DNA of 64,000 nt from a virus: positions 56,531-120,530 of IMG/VR virus record IMGVR_UViG_3300037297_000078; one strand, given 5' to 3'. This document shows positions 39,857 through 47,710 of this stretch, in pieces. A program made the translations under genes and the position numbers. The notes below the pieces were generated by a model. The model made no database searches, was not told the DNA's origin, and saw only the letters and a list, made by a program, of their open reading frames with translations. Each line of letters starts with the position of its first letter. The stretch's first letter is position 1.

Positions 39857-40357
39857 ATGGGAGATTCTAGAAGATTTAACTTGTTTGCTAAATTTATTAA
39901 GGATAACTTTCCCCCAGAGAAATATCCAAAAGTCGCAGATATTGCGGGAGGAAAAGGATATTTACAAACAGCTCTTAGATCTTATGGTTATAATGTAACA
40001 ACCTTTGATAAGAGAAAAGGTAGAAGAAATAGACCAAATAGGTTTCAGTATCAATATAGATATTTCGATAGGAACATTGAAGAAGAGTTTGATCTTCTTG
40101 TAGGAATGCACCCAGATGAAGCAACTGATGTTATTATTGCCGAGGCCGCGAGAAGAAAAACCCCGTATGCAGTAGTACCATGTTGTGTAAAACCAACTGT
40201 TTCTAATATTGAATTTAGAAATGCTTATAATTACACAAACTGGATCAAACATCTTAAAAACTTTGCAGCTAAATTAAACTTAACTGCTAATGAAGCTTAT
40301 TTAAGAATGACAGGTAAAAGACTAGTTTTATATGGGTCTACAAGAATAGGAGACTAG
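39857..40357 (+). CDS. SAM-dependent methyltransferase-like protein
   Basis: 166 residues. Class I motif I-like loop VADIAGGKGYL, then VTTFDKRKG, LLVGMHPDEATD and VVPCCVKPT, the last like METTL25/methyltransf_32 proteins. Substrate unknown. GAGAG before the ATG. Confidence 0.65.
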   Translation: MGDSRRFNLFAKFIKDNFPPEKYPKVADIAGGKGYLQTALRSYGYNVTTFDKRKGRRNRPNRFQYQYRYFDRNIEEEFDLLVGMHPDEATDVIIAEAARRKTPYAVVPCCVKPTVSNIEFRNAYNYTNWIKHLKNFAAKLNLTANEAYLRMTGKRLVLYGSTRIGD

Positions 40358-40358
40358 T

Positions 40359-40769
40359 ATGTGCTTACATATTTCGTATGATCAAGAACAAAATGAAGAA
40401 GATCTTCAAGATTTTCTTGGTAATAGGAAAAATATATTTGTCTATAAAGTTCTAATAAGGAGACTATATGAAAATTTCTATAGATCCTTTTATCGTCCTG
40501 AATTTGAGTGGGATTTTAGAAAACAAAAAATATATCAAGTAGATAGACCTAACAAACCTACCAAAGACGAACTCTATAATAGTCAAATAGAAAAAGGTCT
40601 TCATGTCTATACTCACCTTAACATGGCTAGGTATTTTCGTGAAATTCATGAAGGATCTGAAACAATTGCAAAATTCAGAGTTGAGAGAAAAGATATTGTT
40701 GCTGTTAACAATGGATATCATGAAGCGGTTTGTACTAAATTAACTTTTATAAAAGTTTTAGAAAACTAA
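40359..40769 (+). CDS. MCL family member 8 (subfamily A)
   Basis: 136 residues (MCLHISYDQEQN). Blocks: FLGNRKNIFVYK, FYRSFYRPEFEWDF, PTKDE, GLHVYTHLNMAR, FRVERKDIVAVNN, and AVCTKLTFIKV. Landmarks complete. Starts one base after the preceding stop. Confidence 0.8.
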   Translation: MCLHISYDQEQNEEDLQDFLGNRKNIFVYKVLIRRLYENFYRSFYRPEFEWDFRKQKIYQVDRPNKPTKDELYNSQIEKGLHVYTHLNMARYFREIHEGSETIAKFRVERKDIVAVNNGYHEAVCTKLTFIKVLEN

Positions 40770-40779
40770 GGAGAAAGAT

Positions 40780-41052
40780 ATGTGTAAATGGGGCAATACA
40801 ACATTAGTTCCGGTATTTATTCCGGCAAGGCTTAGTCGTACAGGGAAAGACGCAGCAAAGCTAGCGGATATAGATACTTGTATAGCACCATTAGTCCGAG
40901 CGCTAAATGCTGTAGGACTTATAACTGTAGCTTCATGCTGCGGGCATGGAAAACAGCCTGGATCAATTATTTTTAGTGATGACTCTGAAATAAGAATATG
41001 TACATTTGAACAAGCCAGAATTATAGATAAATATTTTCCAAGTATTACATAA
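40780..41052 (+). CDS. Conserved phage hypothetical protein
   Basis: 90 residues (MCKWGNTTLVPVFIPARLSR...). Matches a pattern I associate with a widespread phage family: GNTT..., IDTCIAPLVRALN, TVASCCGHGK. Cys and His in CCGHG could bind metal. It is not an MCL-family member despite the MC start. Function unknown. Confidence 0.65.
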   Translation: MCKWGNTTLVPVFIPARLSRTGKDAAKLADIDTCIAPLVRALNAVGLITVASCCGHGKQPGSIIFSDDSEIRICTFEQARIIDKYFPSIT

Positions 41053-41068
41053 CTAAAGGAGAAACAAT

Positions 41069-41266
41069 ATGAATCTAATGTTAGATATTAAAAAGAAGAT
41101 TGACAATATGTCCTATGAAGAAATGCTAAGATTATGGCGATTTGCAAAACTAGGAAATCCTTTATTCATAGGTGAAACCGGCATTTATTTTAAGAAACAG
41201 ATGTTTGAGAAATCAAAGAATGTTGATACTGTTCTTATTTCTAAAAAAGTAGGCCGGGAAGGATAA
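41069..41266 (+). CDS. Small hypothetical protein
   Basis: 65 residues, helical (NLMLDIKKKIDNMSYEEMLR) then GNPLFIGETGIYFKKQMFEK. Found in the same compact cluster as the conserved protein before it. No motif. Confidence 0.5.
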   Translation: MNLMLDIKKKIDNMSYEEMLRLWRFAKLGNPLFIGETGIYFKKQMFEKSKNVDTVLISKKVGREG

Positions 41267-41271
41267 AAATA

Positions 41272-41472
41272 ATGGAAAAGATAATAAAACTTTTTCTTGT
41301 ACTTCTTATGATTATTGTAACTATATTTATATTATCAGCTTTTGCAGATGTAATATTTTATAAAGGACAAGCTACTCAAATATGCAACGGGAAAATAGAA
41401 ACAATCTATAAAAAGAATGAGAACCATTACGTACTTTGTTCTGATAAAACCGTTCATAAACTTTTAAGGTAA
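41272..41472 (+). CDS. Small membrane protein, paralogue of 33418
   Basis: 66 residues. A membrane helix (IIKLFLVLLMIIVTIFILSAF) followed by FYKGQATQI...YKKNEN...LCSDKTVHKL. Same order as the gene at 33418. Confidence 0.6.
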   Translation: MEKIIKLFLVLLMIIVTIFILSAFADVIFYKGQATQICNGKIETIYKKNENHYVLCSDKTVHKLLR

Positions 41473-41487
41473 TTAAAAAATAATTAA

Positions 41488-41568
41488 GGATGATTACCCA
41501 AGTGGCCAAAGGGAGAAGATTTTTAATCTTCTGCGTAAGCTTCGTGGGTTCGAGCCCCACACCATCCT
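41488..41568 (+). tRNA. Type II-like tRNA with anticodon TTT
   Basis: Acceptor GGATGAT/ACCATCC (one A-C mismatch at pair 6), D-arm CCC...GGG with three pairs, anticodon stem GAAGA/TCTTC around TTTTTAA, so anticodon TTT (Lys codons). The variable region is about 12 bases long, and the T-arm GTGGG TTCGAGC CCCAC follows. Long variable arms are typical of Leu, Ser and Tyr tRNAs, not Lys. Confidence 0.7.
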
Positions 41569-41599
41569 CTAACTTCTAAAAGGAGAAGGAGATATTCAA

Positions 41600-41878
41600 A
41601 TGGGAACGAGTACACATATTCTCGGCATTAAACCGCCTGATGAAGACTTTAAAAAAATGTTCAAGGCTTATAAAGCTTGTATTGATGCCGAAGTAGATGT
41701 TCCAAAAGAAGTACTAGAATTCTTTAATTATATAGATCCAGATCCTTCAGGAATAGTAGTTGATCTTCCTGCAGATTGTAAAAAGCCATATAATACAGAT
41801 AACGAACAAGGTTTTGAGATAAATATAAAGGATCTGCCTAAAGATATAAAAATTATCAGATTTTATAATAGTTGGTAA
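41600..41878 (+). CDS. Conserved phage hypothetical protein
   Basis: 92 residues (MGTSTHILGIKPPDE...). Pattern I associate with a recurrent phage family: GIKPPDE, FKKMFKAYKACIDA, IDPDPSGIVVDLPAD, KIIRFYNSW. Function unknown. AAAAGGAGAAGGAG before the ATG. Confidence 0.7.
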   Translation: MGTSTHILGIKPPDEDFKKMFKAYKACIDAEVDVPKEVLEFFNYIDPDPSGIVVDLPADCKKPYNTDNEQGFEINIKDLPKDIKIIRFYNSW

Positions 41879-41942
41879 AGACACAACTTAGTTAGGAAGC
41901 TATTTACACTAAATTAATCTTCATCAAAATAAAGGAGAAGAA

Positions 41943-42407
41943 ATGGATATTCAAGAAAGCATTAATAGAAGCCAAAAGAAGTACAGAAAATATCGAGAAG
42001 AGTCTTTGAAGAAATCAAAGAGAATTAAGGAACTAAGAAAAATAGCAAAAGAGAATAAAGTAAAGTATTTCGAAATTGATTTTAGTACTATTGATTTTGG
42101 CAATAAGTCAAAAAGGATTATTGCGGGAGTAGATTTAACTAGTCATCGAATAGCATTTGCGGTCTGTTCAGAAAAAGACGAATTTAAGGCCGGAGTTGCC
42201 AAAAATCTTATCAATAGCCGACTATATGATCATTATGAGAATCAATCTTTATGGTTTTCAAAGAGTTTTAATTCAACTATTATTTTAGAGGCAGTTGCAT
42301 ATATAGGAGAATCTAGTTTTCCAAATAACCATATCTTTTCAACAATAAAGAAAGAAATTGGATTGAAAAAAGATAGTTTTTCTGTATATGTTGAGCCACT
42401 GCAATGA
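41943..42407 (+). CDS. Hypothetical protein
   Basis: 154 residues. Charged helical start (SQKKYRKYREESLKKSKR), then beta-rich IIAGVDLTSHRIAFAVCS and WFSKSFNSTIILEAVAYI. Not recognised. Confidence 0.6.
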   Translation: MDIQESINRSQKKYRKYREESLKKSKRIKELRKIAKENKVKYFEIDFSTIDFGNKSKRIIAGVDLTSHRIAFAVCSEKDEFKAGVAKNLINSRLYDHYENQSLWFSKSFNSTIILEAVAYIGESSFPNNHIFSTIKKEIGLKKDSFSVYVEPLQ

Positions 42408-42799
42408 TTATGGAAATTATACAACATAGAGAAAGTAAAACTTCTATCTTCTTCTGTTTAGAATTTGAAAGAAAAGGAGAAAAAGGATGTAGCTATTCTT
42501 TTCCTTGTAACGAGGGTGGAGAACTAGAAGAACTCAATGCAGCTGCTTACTTTAACTACCAAAAATGTATTAATAATCCAGATAGATATATCAACAAAGG
42601 AGTACAAAAACATAGCTGTTTATGTATTACCCCAAGAATTGGTAGATGTGAATGTGGAGAAGAAATATATTTAGATGGATTCACAAATTCTTGTGATTGT
42701 GGCAGAATGTATAACTGGGCTGGTCAAGAACTAGCTCCAGTTAGCCAGTGGGGAGAAGAAACAGGAGAACATCCCTCAGATATTTTGAGAATAAAATGA
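42404..42799 (+). CDS. Conserved Cys-rich phage protein
   Basis: 131 residues (MIMEIIQHRESK). Contains CECGEEIYLDGFTNSCDCG and WAGQELAPVSQWGEETGE, a pattern I associate with a recurrent phage family; Cys pairs likely bind zinc. Overlaps the preceding stop and ends ATGA. Confidence 0.68.
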   Translation: MIMEIIQHRESKTSIFFCLEFERKGEKGCSYSFPCNEGGELEELNAAAYFNYQKCINNPDRYINKGVQKHSCLCITPRIGRCECGEEIYLDGFTNSCDCGRMYNWAGQELAPVSQWGEETGEHPSDILRIK

Positions 42800-43047
42800 A
42801 ATACCACACAGATAAAAATGGAAATAAAACCCTAATTAAAGACTTAGAGACAAGTCATCTAAAAAACATCATAAAGTATATAGAAAGAAGAGCTAAAGAA
42901 GGGATAGTTTTAAGATATGGAGGTGGCGGGCCAGATGTAGAAGATATGTGGTATGACGAAGATCATTTATTCGACGAAGAAGCAAAAAGCTACTTGAACT
43001 ATAACACCTATCTAAATGAACTAAAATCTAGAACAGATCGAGGATAA
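42796..43047 (+). CDS. Small hypothetical protein
   Basis: 83 residues from the ATG at 42796 (ATGA coupling). Contains RYGGGGPDVEDMWYDEDHLF, an acidic segment. Not recognised. Confidence 0.5.
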   Translation: MKYHTDKNGNKTLIKDLETSHLKNIIKYIERRAKEGIVLRYGGGGPDVEDMWYDEDHLFDEEAKSYLNYNTYLNELKSRTDRG

Positions 43048-43048
43048 A

Positions 43049-43252
43049 ATGAAAATATTCACTCCCGTCAAAAAGATCTATAATGTTTTTAAAACAAAAT
43101 TCTCTCTCTGTTTTAAGATTTTTAAAATCTTATCAATTCTATTTGCTTTTCTTATAACTATATTTTTTATTGTTCCTGTTGTTCTTCTATTCTCTCTTAT
43201 TACTTCTTATTTGTCACAAAAGAAAGAAGAAGAATATGTGTTTGTATATTAA
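43049..43252 (+). CDS. Small membrane protein
   Basis: 67 residues with one strong membrane helix (ILSILFAFLITIFFIVPVVL) and a basic N-terminus. It overlaps the start of MCL copy 9 by 17 bases. Confidence 0.5.
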   Translation: MKIFTPVKKIYNVFKTKFSLCFKIFKILSILFAFLITIFFIVPVVLLFSLITSYLSQKKEEEYVFVY

Positions 43253-43682
43253 AAGAGACCAAAAAGAAAATAAAAGAGATCTTCAAGAGTTTCTTGGTGA
43301 TCAAGAAAAAATCTTTGTTTATAAAATTTTAGAAAAGCGGCCAAACGAAGACTTCTATAGATCTTTGGTTTATAGCCACTTTACTTGGAATTTTTCTAAA
43401 GAGAGAATATTTTGTGTAAACGTAAACTCTAAACCCACTAAAAGAGATCTAGAAGAGGGTGAAGTTTATCTTGGCTTTCATACTTATACAAATCTTAAAA
43501 TAGCTAGAGAACGTCAATACTATTCTAGTATGAGTATTGTAAAGTTTAAAGTAAAAAAACAAGACATTATTGCTGTCGAAAATAGAGCAGACAATCCAAT
43601 AAATTGTCTAGATCTTAGAAAACCAACCCCTAACTTTCAAAGATTAGTTTGTAGAAAATTAGAATTTGTTGAGATTTTATAA
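43236..43682 (+). CDS. MCL family member 9 (subfamily A)
   Basis: 148 residues from the ATG at 43236 (MCLYIKRDQKEN); a longer frame begins in the membrane gene. Blocks: FLGDQEKIFVYK, FYRSLVYSHFTWNF, PTKRD, GFHTYTNLKIAR, FKVKKQDIIAVEN, LVCRKLEFVEI. Starts inside the end of the previous gene. Confidence 0.78.
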   Translation: MCLYIKRDQKENKRDLQEFLGDQEKIFVYKILEKRPNEDFYRSLVYSHFTWNFSKERIFCVNVNSKPTKRDLEEGEVYLGFHTYTNLKIARERQYYSSMSIVKFKVKKQDIIAVENRADNPINCLDLRKPTPNFQRLVCRKLEFVEIL

Positions 43683-43699
43683 CTGAAAAGGATTAGAAA

Positions 43700-44977
43700 A
43701 TGGCATATAAAGCAGTTGTATGTAAACTAAAGAATGTCCGGTCTCATCCAAATGCTGATAAACTGAATTTAGCCCAGGTCGCTAATTACCAAATTATCAT
43801 TAGCAAAGAATTTCAAGAAGGGGATTTAGGAATTTACTTTCCTACTGATGGACAATTAAGCCATGAACATTGTATGAGTACCCGGCTTTATAGAAAAGAT
43901 CCTTCAACAAATGAACCAATGGGAGGATTTTTTCGGCCTAACAGAAAAGTAGAGACCATTAAACTAAGAGGAGAATATTCTAACGGATTTTGGCAACCAA
44001 TAGAATCTTTTGCCTGGTGCGGCCCAAATAAACTTAAAAATGGAGACGAAATAACTCATATTAATGGACATCTGTTATGCGAGAAGTATTACACTCCAGC
44101 TACCCGTCGACAAATGGGAAATAAAAAGCAGAAGAAAAAAGCTAAGATTTCAATTGATTTCCCTGGCTTTAAGCAACACTTTGATACAAGTCAGCTAAGA
44201 ACAAATATTAAAAGAATTCCAGAAGATGCAATTATCATAATAACTACAAAGCTTCATGGAACTAGCGGCCGTACTGGTCGTCATCTATCTTCTGTCAGAG
44301 GAAAAAATTGGTTCTGGAACTTAGTTAATAAGTTCAAAAAACCCGAATGGAAATATGTTTCCGGTTCTAGAAGAGTTACCTTTGTTAATAAGATAGAAGA
44401 CAGTTATTACAAAAAAACAGATTTTAGAGATATCATTCACCGAAAGATTAAATCAGTTGGTCTCCATAAAGGAGAAACCCTATATTATGAGATTGTTGGA
44501 TATCAAGATAATGATATTCCCTTAATGGGGGTCTATAATACAGAAAATAAAGATTTAACTAAACAATATGGAAAAAATATTGTTTTCTCATATGGATGTT
44601 CTACTGACAAAGGAGGAGATTTAGGACAGAAATATGATATTTATATCTATCGAATAACTTATACTAGTCTTGATGGATATGAAATAGATTTGTCCTGGCC
44701 ACAAATGGTAAGAAGAGCTGGACAACTAGGATTTAAAACTGTTCCTCATTTAGAAACTTTTGTTCTGCAAAATAAGATAGATCTTGTAGAAAAGTGTAGA
44801 TTATATGCAGCAGGAGCCGATCCAATAGAAAAGACACATCCAATTGAAGGAGTTGTTGTTCGAGTAGAACATCCTCTCTTAATAGACTTCTTTAAGTGGA
44901 AAAGTGATGAATTCTGCGAATTAGAAAATATCAGAAAAAATGATGATCAATATGTGGATCTAGAAGAGATTTCATAA
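43700..44977 (+). CDS. RNA ligase, DRB0094/Rnl-like
   Basis: 425 residues. The N-terminal OB-like segment is followed by the nucleotidyltransferase motifs: I KLHGT (Lys184), VSGSRR, LYYEIVGY (III-like), EGVVVRVE (IV) and FFKWKSDEF (V). It would seal nicked RNA via an adenylate intermediate. Together with the P-loop kinase at 29995 it makes up the two steps of RNA end healing and sealing. The nearest families are Rnl2-type and DRB0094-type. Confidence 0.8.
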   Translation: MAYKAVVCKLKNVRSHPNADKLNLAQVANYQIIISKEFQEGDLGIYFPTDGQLSHEHCMSTRLYRKDPSTNEPMGGFFRPNRKVETIKLRGEYSNGFWQPIESFAWCGPNKLKNGDEITHINGHLLCEKYYTPATRRQMGNKKQKKKAKISIDFPGFKQHFDTSQLRTNIKRIPEDAIIIITTKLHGTSGRTGRHLSSVRGKNWFWNLVNKFKKPEWKYVSGSRRVTFVNKIEDSYYKKTDFRDIIHRKIKSVGLHKGETLYYEIVGYQDNDIPLMGVYNTENKDLTKQYGKNIVFSYGCSTDKGGDLGQKYDIYIYRITYTSLDGYEIDLSWPQMVRRAGQLGFKTVPHLETFVLQNKIDLVEKCRLYAAGADPIEKTHPIEGVVVRVEHPLLIDFFKWKSDEFCELENIRKNDDQYVDLEEIS

Positions 44978-44992
44978 AAATAGGAAACTAAA

Positions 44993-45418
44993 ATGTGTCT
45001 ATTAATTCAACGAGATCAAGAAAAAAATGAAAAAGATCTAAACAGGTGGTTCGGGTCTCGGACTAAATTCGCATATGTTTATAAAAGGTTGCGTAAATGG
45101 CCTACTCATAAGAAGGGGCTTTTTAGATCTCCTGTTTTTGAATTCATATGGGATTTTAATAAAACTAAAACATATCAAGAAGATAGATCTAATAAGCCTA
45201 CTGAATGGGAACTAGAAACAGCAAGAGTCCATAAAGGTTTTCACGTCTATGTTAATCTTGAAACAGCCAAGAAAGAAAAAATTTATTGTGATGAAGTAGT
45301 TGTAAAATTTCGCGTTAATAAAGAAAATATTGTTGCTATTGAAAATAGATCTATTCCTAATTATAGTTTTCTTGAATTAATTTGTACCAAGCTAGAATTT
45401 GTTAAGGTAATCGAGTAA
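44993..45418 (+). CDS. MCL family member 10 (subfamily B)
   Basis: 141 residues (MCLLIQRDQEKN). Blocks: WFGSRTKFAYVYK, RSPVFEFIWDF, PTEWE, GFHVYVNLETAK, FRVNKENIVAIEN, LICTKLEFVKV. First of the tight run of B copies. Coupled to the next gene by TAATG. Confidence 0.8.
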   Translation: MCLLIQRDQEKNEKDLNRWFGSRTKFAYVYKRLRKWPTHKKGLFRSPVFEFIWDFNKTKTYQEDRSNKPTEWELETARVHKGFHVYVNLETAKKEKIYCDEVVVKFRVNKENIVAIENRSIPNYSFLELICTKLEFVKVIE

Positions 45419-45732
45419 TGACAATAAAAGAACTAACAGAGATAGGAAAACAGAAATGTTTACAGTCTATTTGTAAATTTAGAGTTTCTGCAATTGGTTT
45501 AAATAAAGATGGTCAAATCGTGGCGCGAGCAATGAATATTCCAAGATTTCGTCATAAAGGCGGTGGGATCCACGCCGAGATGCAGTTATTTAAACTAGCG
45601 AAGCAAAAAGGAATAAAAACTATACTGATATGTAGAACTTCTAAGAGGGGAAAAATATCTCCTATAAATCCATGTCCTGCTTGTAAAAAAATAGCAGAAA
45701 AACTTAATATTAAAATAGTGTCTCTTTATTAA
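45418..45732 (+). CDS. Small deaminase-like protein
   Basis: 104 residues. Zinc-deaminase signature: HAEMQLF and NPCPACKKIA, as in cytidine/dCMP deaminases, preceded by RVSAIGLNKDG. It is shorter than usual, keeping only the core strands and two helices. Substrate unknown; could act on nucleotides. Confidence 0.7.
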   Translation: MTIKELTEIGKQKCLQSICKFRVSAIGLNKDGQIVARAMNIPRFRHKGGGIHAEMQLFKLAKQKGIKTILICRTSKRGKISPINPCPACKKIAEKLNIKIVSLY

Positions 45733-45742
45733 GGAGAAATAA

Positions 45743-46051
45743 ATGAATAATAAATTTCAATGTCCAGCATGTGGTACCAAAAATGGACTTCCTTGTAGAT
45801 GCTGGGATTTTAAGACAAGTTTACACTATATGCAGCTTTCTCCTAATGGATTAGAAAAGTCACTTGAGTATTTTGGACTGCAAAAAATCAATAGAGATAT
45901 AGAGAAAGAAATTAGGCTGTTAAAACTAAAGATAAAAGTACAAGAAAGATTTAAGAAAATAAAAGAACAGAAGAGAAAGAAATTTATTAAGATCAAGCCG
46001 AAATATGATGCGATTTTTTATGGAGGAGTTAATTGGCTAGATAGCCTATAA
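45743..46051 (+). CDS. Zinc-finger and coiled-coil protein
   Basis: 102 residues. CPACGTK and CRCW at the N-terminus, followed by a Lys-rich helix (EIRLLKLKIKVQERFKKIKE). Not recognised. Confidence 0.55.
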   Translation: MNNKFQCPACGTKNGLPCRCWDFKTSLHYMQLSPNGLEKSLEYFGLQKINRDIEKEIRLLKLKIKVQERFKKIKEQKRKKFIKIKPKYDAIFYGGVNWLDSL

Positions 46052-46061
46052 GGAAGATAAA

Positions 46062-46463
46062 ATGTGTTTACATATTTGCCTAGATCAAAAAAAGAATGAA
46101 AAAATTTTAAAGAGATGGTTTGGACGAAGACAAAAATTCGCCTATGTTTATAAGGTTTTGCAAAAACGGTCAAATGAAGACTTTTATAGATCTACTCTTT
46201 ATCAGAATTTTAAATGGGATTTTAGAAAACAGAAAATATTTGAAGTCGATAGATCTTCTAAACCCACTGAAAAAGAACTATATTTTGCAAAAATAAATAA
46301 AGGTCTTCATGTGTTTACAAGTCTAGAAAAAGCTGAATCTTACCGTTCTTTTCTCGACGAAGTAATTGTAAAATTTAGAGTTAATAAAGAAGATATTATT
46401 GCTGTTGAGTCTTATATAAGAGAAGCTGTTTGTAAGAGATTAGGGTTTGTTAGAGTTTTATAA
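46062..46463 (+). CDS. MCL family member 11 (subfamily B)
   Basis: 133 residues (MCLHICLDQKKN). Blocks: WFGRRQKFAYVYK, FYRSTLYQNFKWDF, PTEKE, GLHVFTSLEKAE, FRVNKEDIIAVES, AVCKRLGFVRV. His-containing block reads GLHVF. Confidence 0.8.
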   Translation: MCLHICLDQKKNEKILKRWFGRRQKFAYVYKVLQKRSNEDFYRSTLYQNFKWDFRKQKIFEVDRSSKPTEKELYFAKINKGLHVFTSLEKAESYRSFLDEVIVKFRVNKEDIIAVESYIREAVCKRLGFVRVL

Positions 46464-46472
46464 GGAGTTAAA

Positions 46473-46565
46473 ATGTTTTTGGCATTAGGAACACTTGTCG
46501 CAACTTTTTCTATAATTCTAACAATTATTTTACTAACTTCAAGAGAAGAAAAGGATAAGCCTTAA
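46473..46565 (+). CDS. Tiny membrane protein
   Basis: 30 residues: a membrane helix (LALGTLVATFSIILTIILL) and a charged tail. AAGGAG upstream; TAATG overlap with the next start. Part of a two-gene unit repeated at 46644-46728. Confidence 0.45.
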   Translation: MFLALGTLVATFSIILTIILLTSREEKDKP

Positions 46566-46633
46566 TGGAAGAAGATCTTAACAAAATCAAAAACTCAGTA
46601 AAAGATATACTAGAATTTATCAAAGTTTTATAA
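46565..46633 (+). CDS. Short copy of the 46728 protein's N-terminus
   Basis: 22 residues: MEEDLNKIKNSVKDILEFIK resembles the start of the gene at 46728 (MIEDIEKIKGSVKETLEFIK). A truncated duplicate. Confidence 0.4.
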   Translation: MEEDLNKIKNSVKDILEFIKVL

Positions 46634-46643
46634 AGGAATTAAA

Positions 46644-46718
46644 ATGTCTTATGGTTTAATGATTATAATTACTTTTTGTGTAATTTCTATTATAATTATC
46701 GCTTTAACTAGTTGTTAA
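46644..46718 (+). CDS. Second tiny membrane protein of the repeat unit
   Basis: 24 residues: SYGLMIIITFCVISIIIIAL then TSC. Same position relative to the following gene as 46473. AAGGAATTAAA upstream. Confidence 0.4.
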   Translation: MSYGLMIIITFCVISIIIIALTSC

Positions 46719-46727
46719 GGAGCTTCA

Positions 46728-47282
46728 ATGATAGAAGATATTGAAAAAATTAAAGGTTCAGTAAAAGAAACACTAGAGTTTATTAAAACAGTAAAAGAAT
46801 ATTTAAATACACAATTTGGGATCTTGGGGCCGGACAGTCAAATAAAGACAATAGAGGAATGGAAGAAATTTTTTAAAATTGAAATTCCTGAACATATCTC
46901 ATTACAGCAGTTAGTTGAGCTTTCTGCCAAAGCCGCCAATAAATATCAAGAAGCCTCTGATCTTAGAGAAAGAGAAACAACAACTCTTGCAATTCTAGAA
47001 CAATCAAGACAGGATAAATACCATACTGCTTATAATGAAACAAGAAGAGAAAGTGAAGCAAAATATAATAAGCCATTAGCGGCTGAAAGCTGTAAAAATG
47101 CAGCTTTGTTGGTAGTAAAAGAACTAGAACAGGCTATTAATACTCAAAAAGTTACGAAGGATTTCTGGAGTAAAACTTGTGAAAGTCTAACAGAAGTTAG
47201 GAAACATCTAGAGCTTATTAGTTACGCTCTTGGTGCAGAAATAAGAAACCAAAGAGATATTATCATAAAAGCAGGAAACTGA
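46728..47282 (+). CDS. Helical hypothetical protein
   Basis: 184 residues, nearly all helical with coiled-coil segments (LREREITLAILEQ-like; RRESEAKYNK). AAGGAG before ATG. No family recognised. Duplicated start at 46565. Confidence 0.6.
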   Translation: MIEDIEKIKGSVKETLEFIKTVKEYLNTQFGILGPDSQIKTIEEWKKFFKIEIPEHISLQQLVELSAKAANKYQEASDLRERETTTLAILEQSRQDKYHTAYNETRRESEAKYNKPLAAESCKNAALLVVKELEQAINTQKVTKDFWSKTCESLTEVRKHLELISYALGAEIRNQRDIIIKAGN

Positions 47283-47283
47283 A

Positions 47284-47709
47284 ATGTGTTTATGGATTGA
47301 ATCAGATCAAGAAAAAAATGAAAAAGACTTAAATAAGTGGTTTGGATCTCGTAAAAAGTTTGCCTATGTTTACAAGATTTTAAAAAAGTATCCAGATGAA
47401 GACTTTTATAGATCTAAACATTATCAACACTTTATCTGGAATTTCAAGAAACAAAAAGTATATGAAGTAGTTAGAGATCTTAAACCTACTGAAAACGAGC
47501 TAAAAAGAAGATACATAAACTTTGGACTTCATGTTTATACTGATCTAGAAACCCTAAAAGTTTATCCAGATCCTGACGAGGTAGTTGTAAAATTTCGCGT
47601 AAAGAGAGAAGATATCGTTGCTATTCAGAACCATTGTATTTATGACAAATATAAACTCAATGAACTGGTATGTACTAAATTGGAATTTGTTAAAGTTCTA
47701 GAAAATTAA
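47284..47709 (+). CDS. MCL family member 12 (subfamily B), used as the reference copy
   Basis: 141 residues. C2, VYK (29-31), FYRS (41-44), WNF (52-54), PT (68-69), GLHVYT (81-86), KFRV (103-106), DIVAI (110-114), Cys130 in LVCTKLEFVKV. Complete landmarks and typical length. Cargo on both sides: helical protein before, HslV-like after. Confidence 0.82.
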   Translation: MCLWIESDQEKNEKDLNKWFGSRKKFAYVYKILKKYPDEDFYRSKHYQHFIWNFKKQKVYEVVRDLKPTENELKRRYINFGLHVYTDLETLKVYPDPDEVVVKFRVKREDIVAIQNHCIYDKYKLNELVCTKLEFVKVLEN

Positions 47710-47710
47710 T

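Noticed and set aside
40780-41052. Member of the MCL family because it starts Met-Cys
   Set aside because: It lacks VYK, FYRS, WDF, GLH and KFRV blocks and matches a different recurrent phage protein pattern.
41488-41568. tRNA-Leu (TAA) reading of the 41.5 kb tRNA
   Set aside because: Shifting the loop to make TAA the anticodon destroys the anticodon stem; only the TTT loop keeps five pairs.
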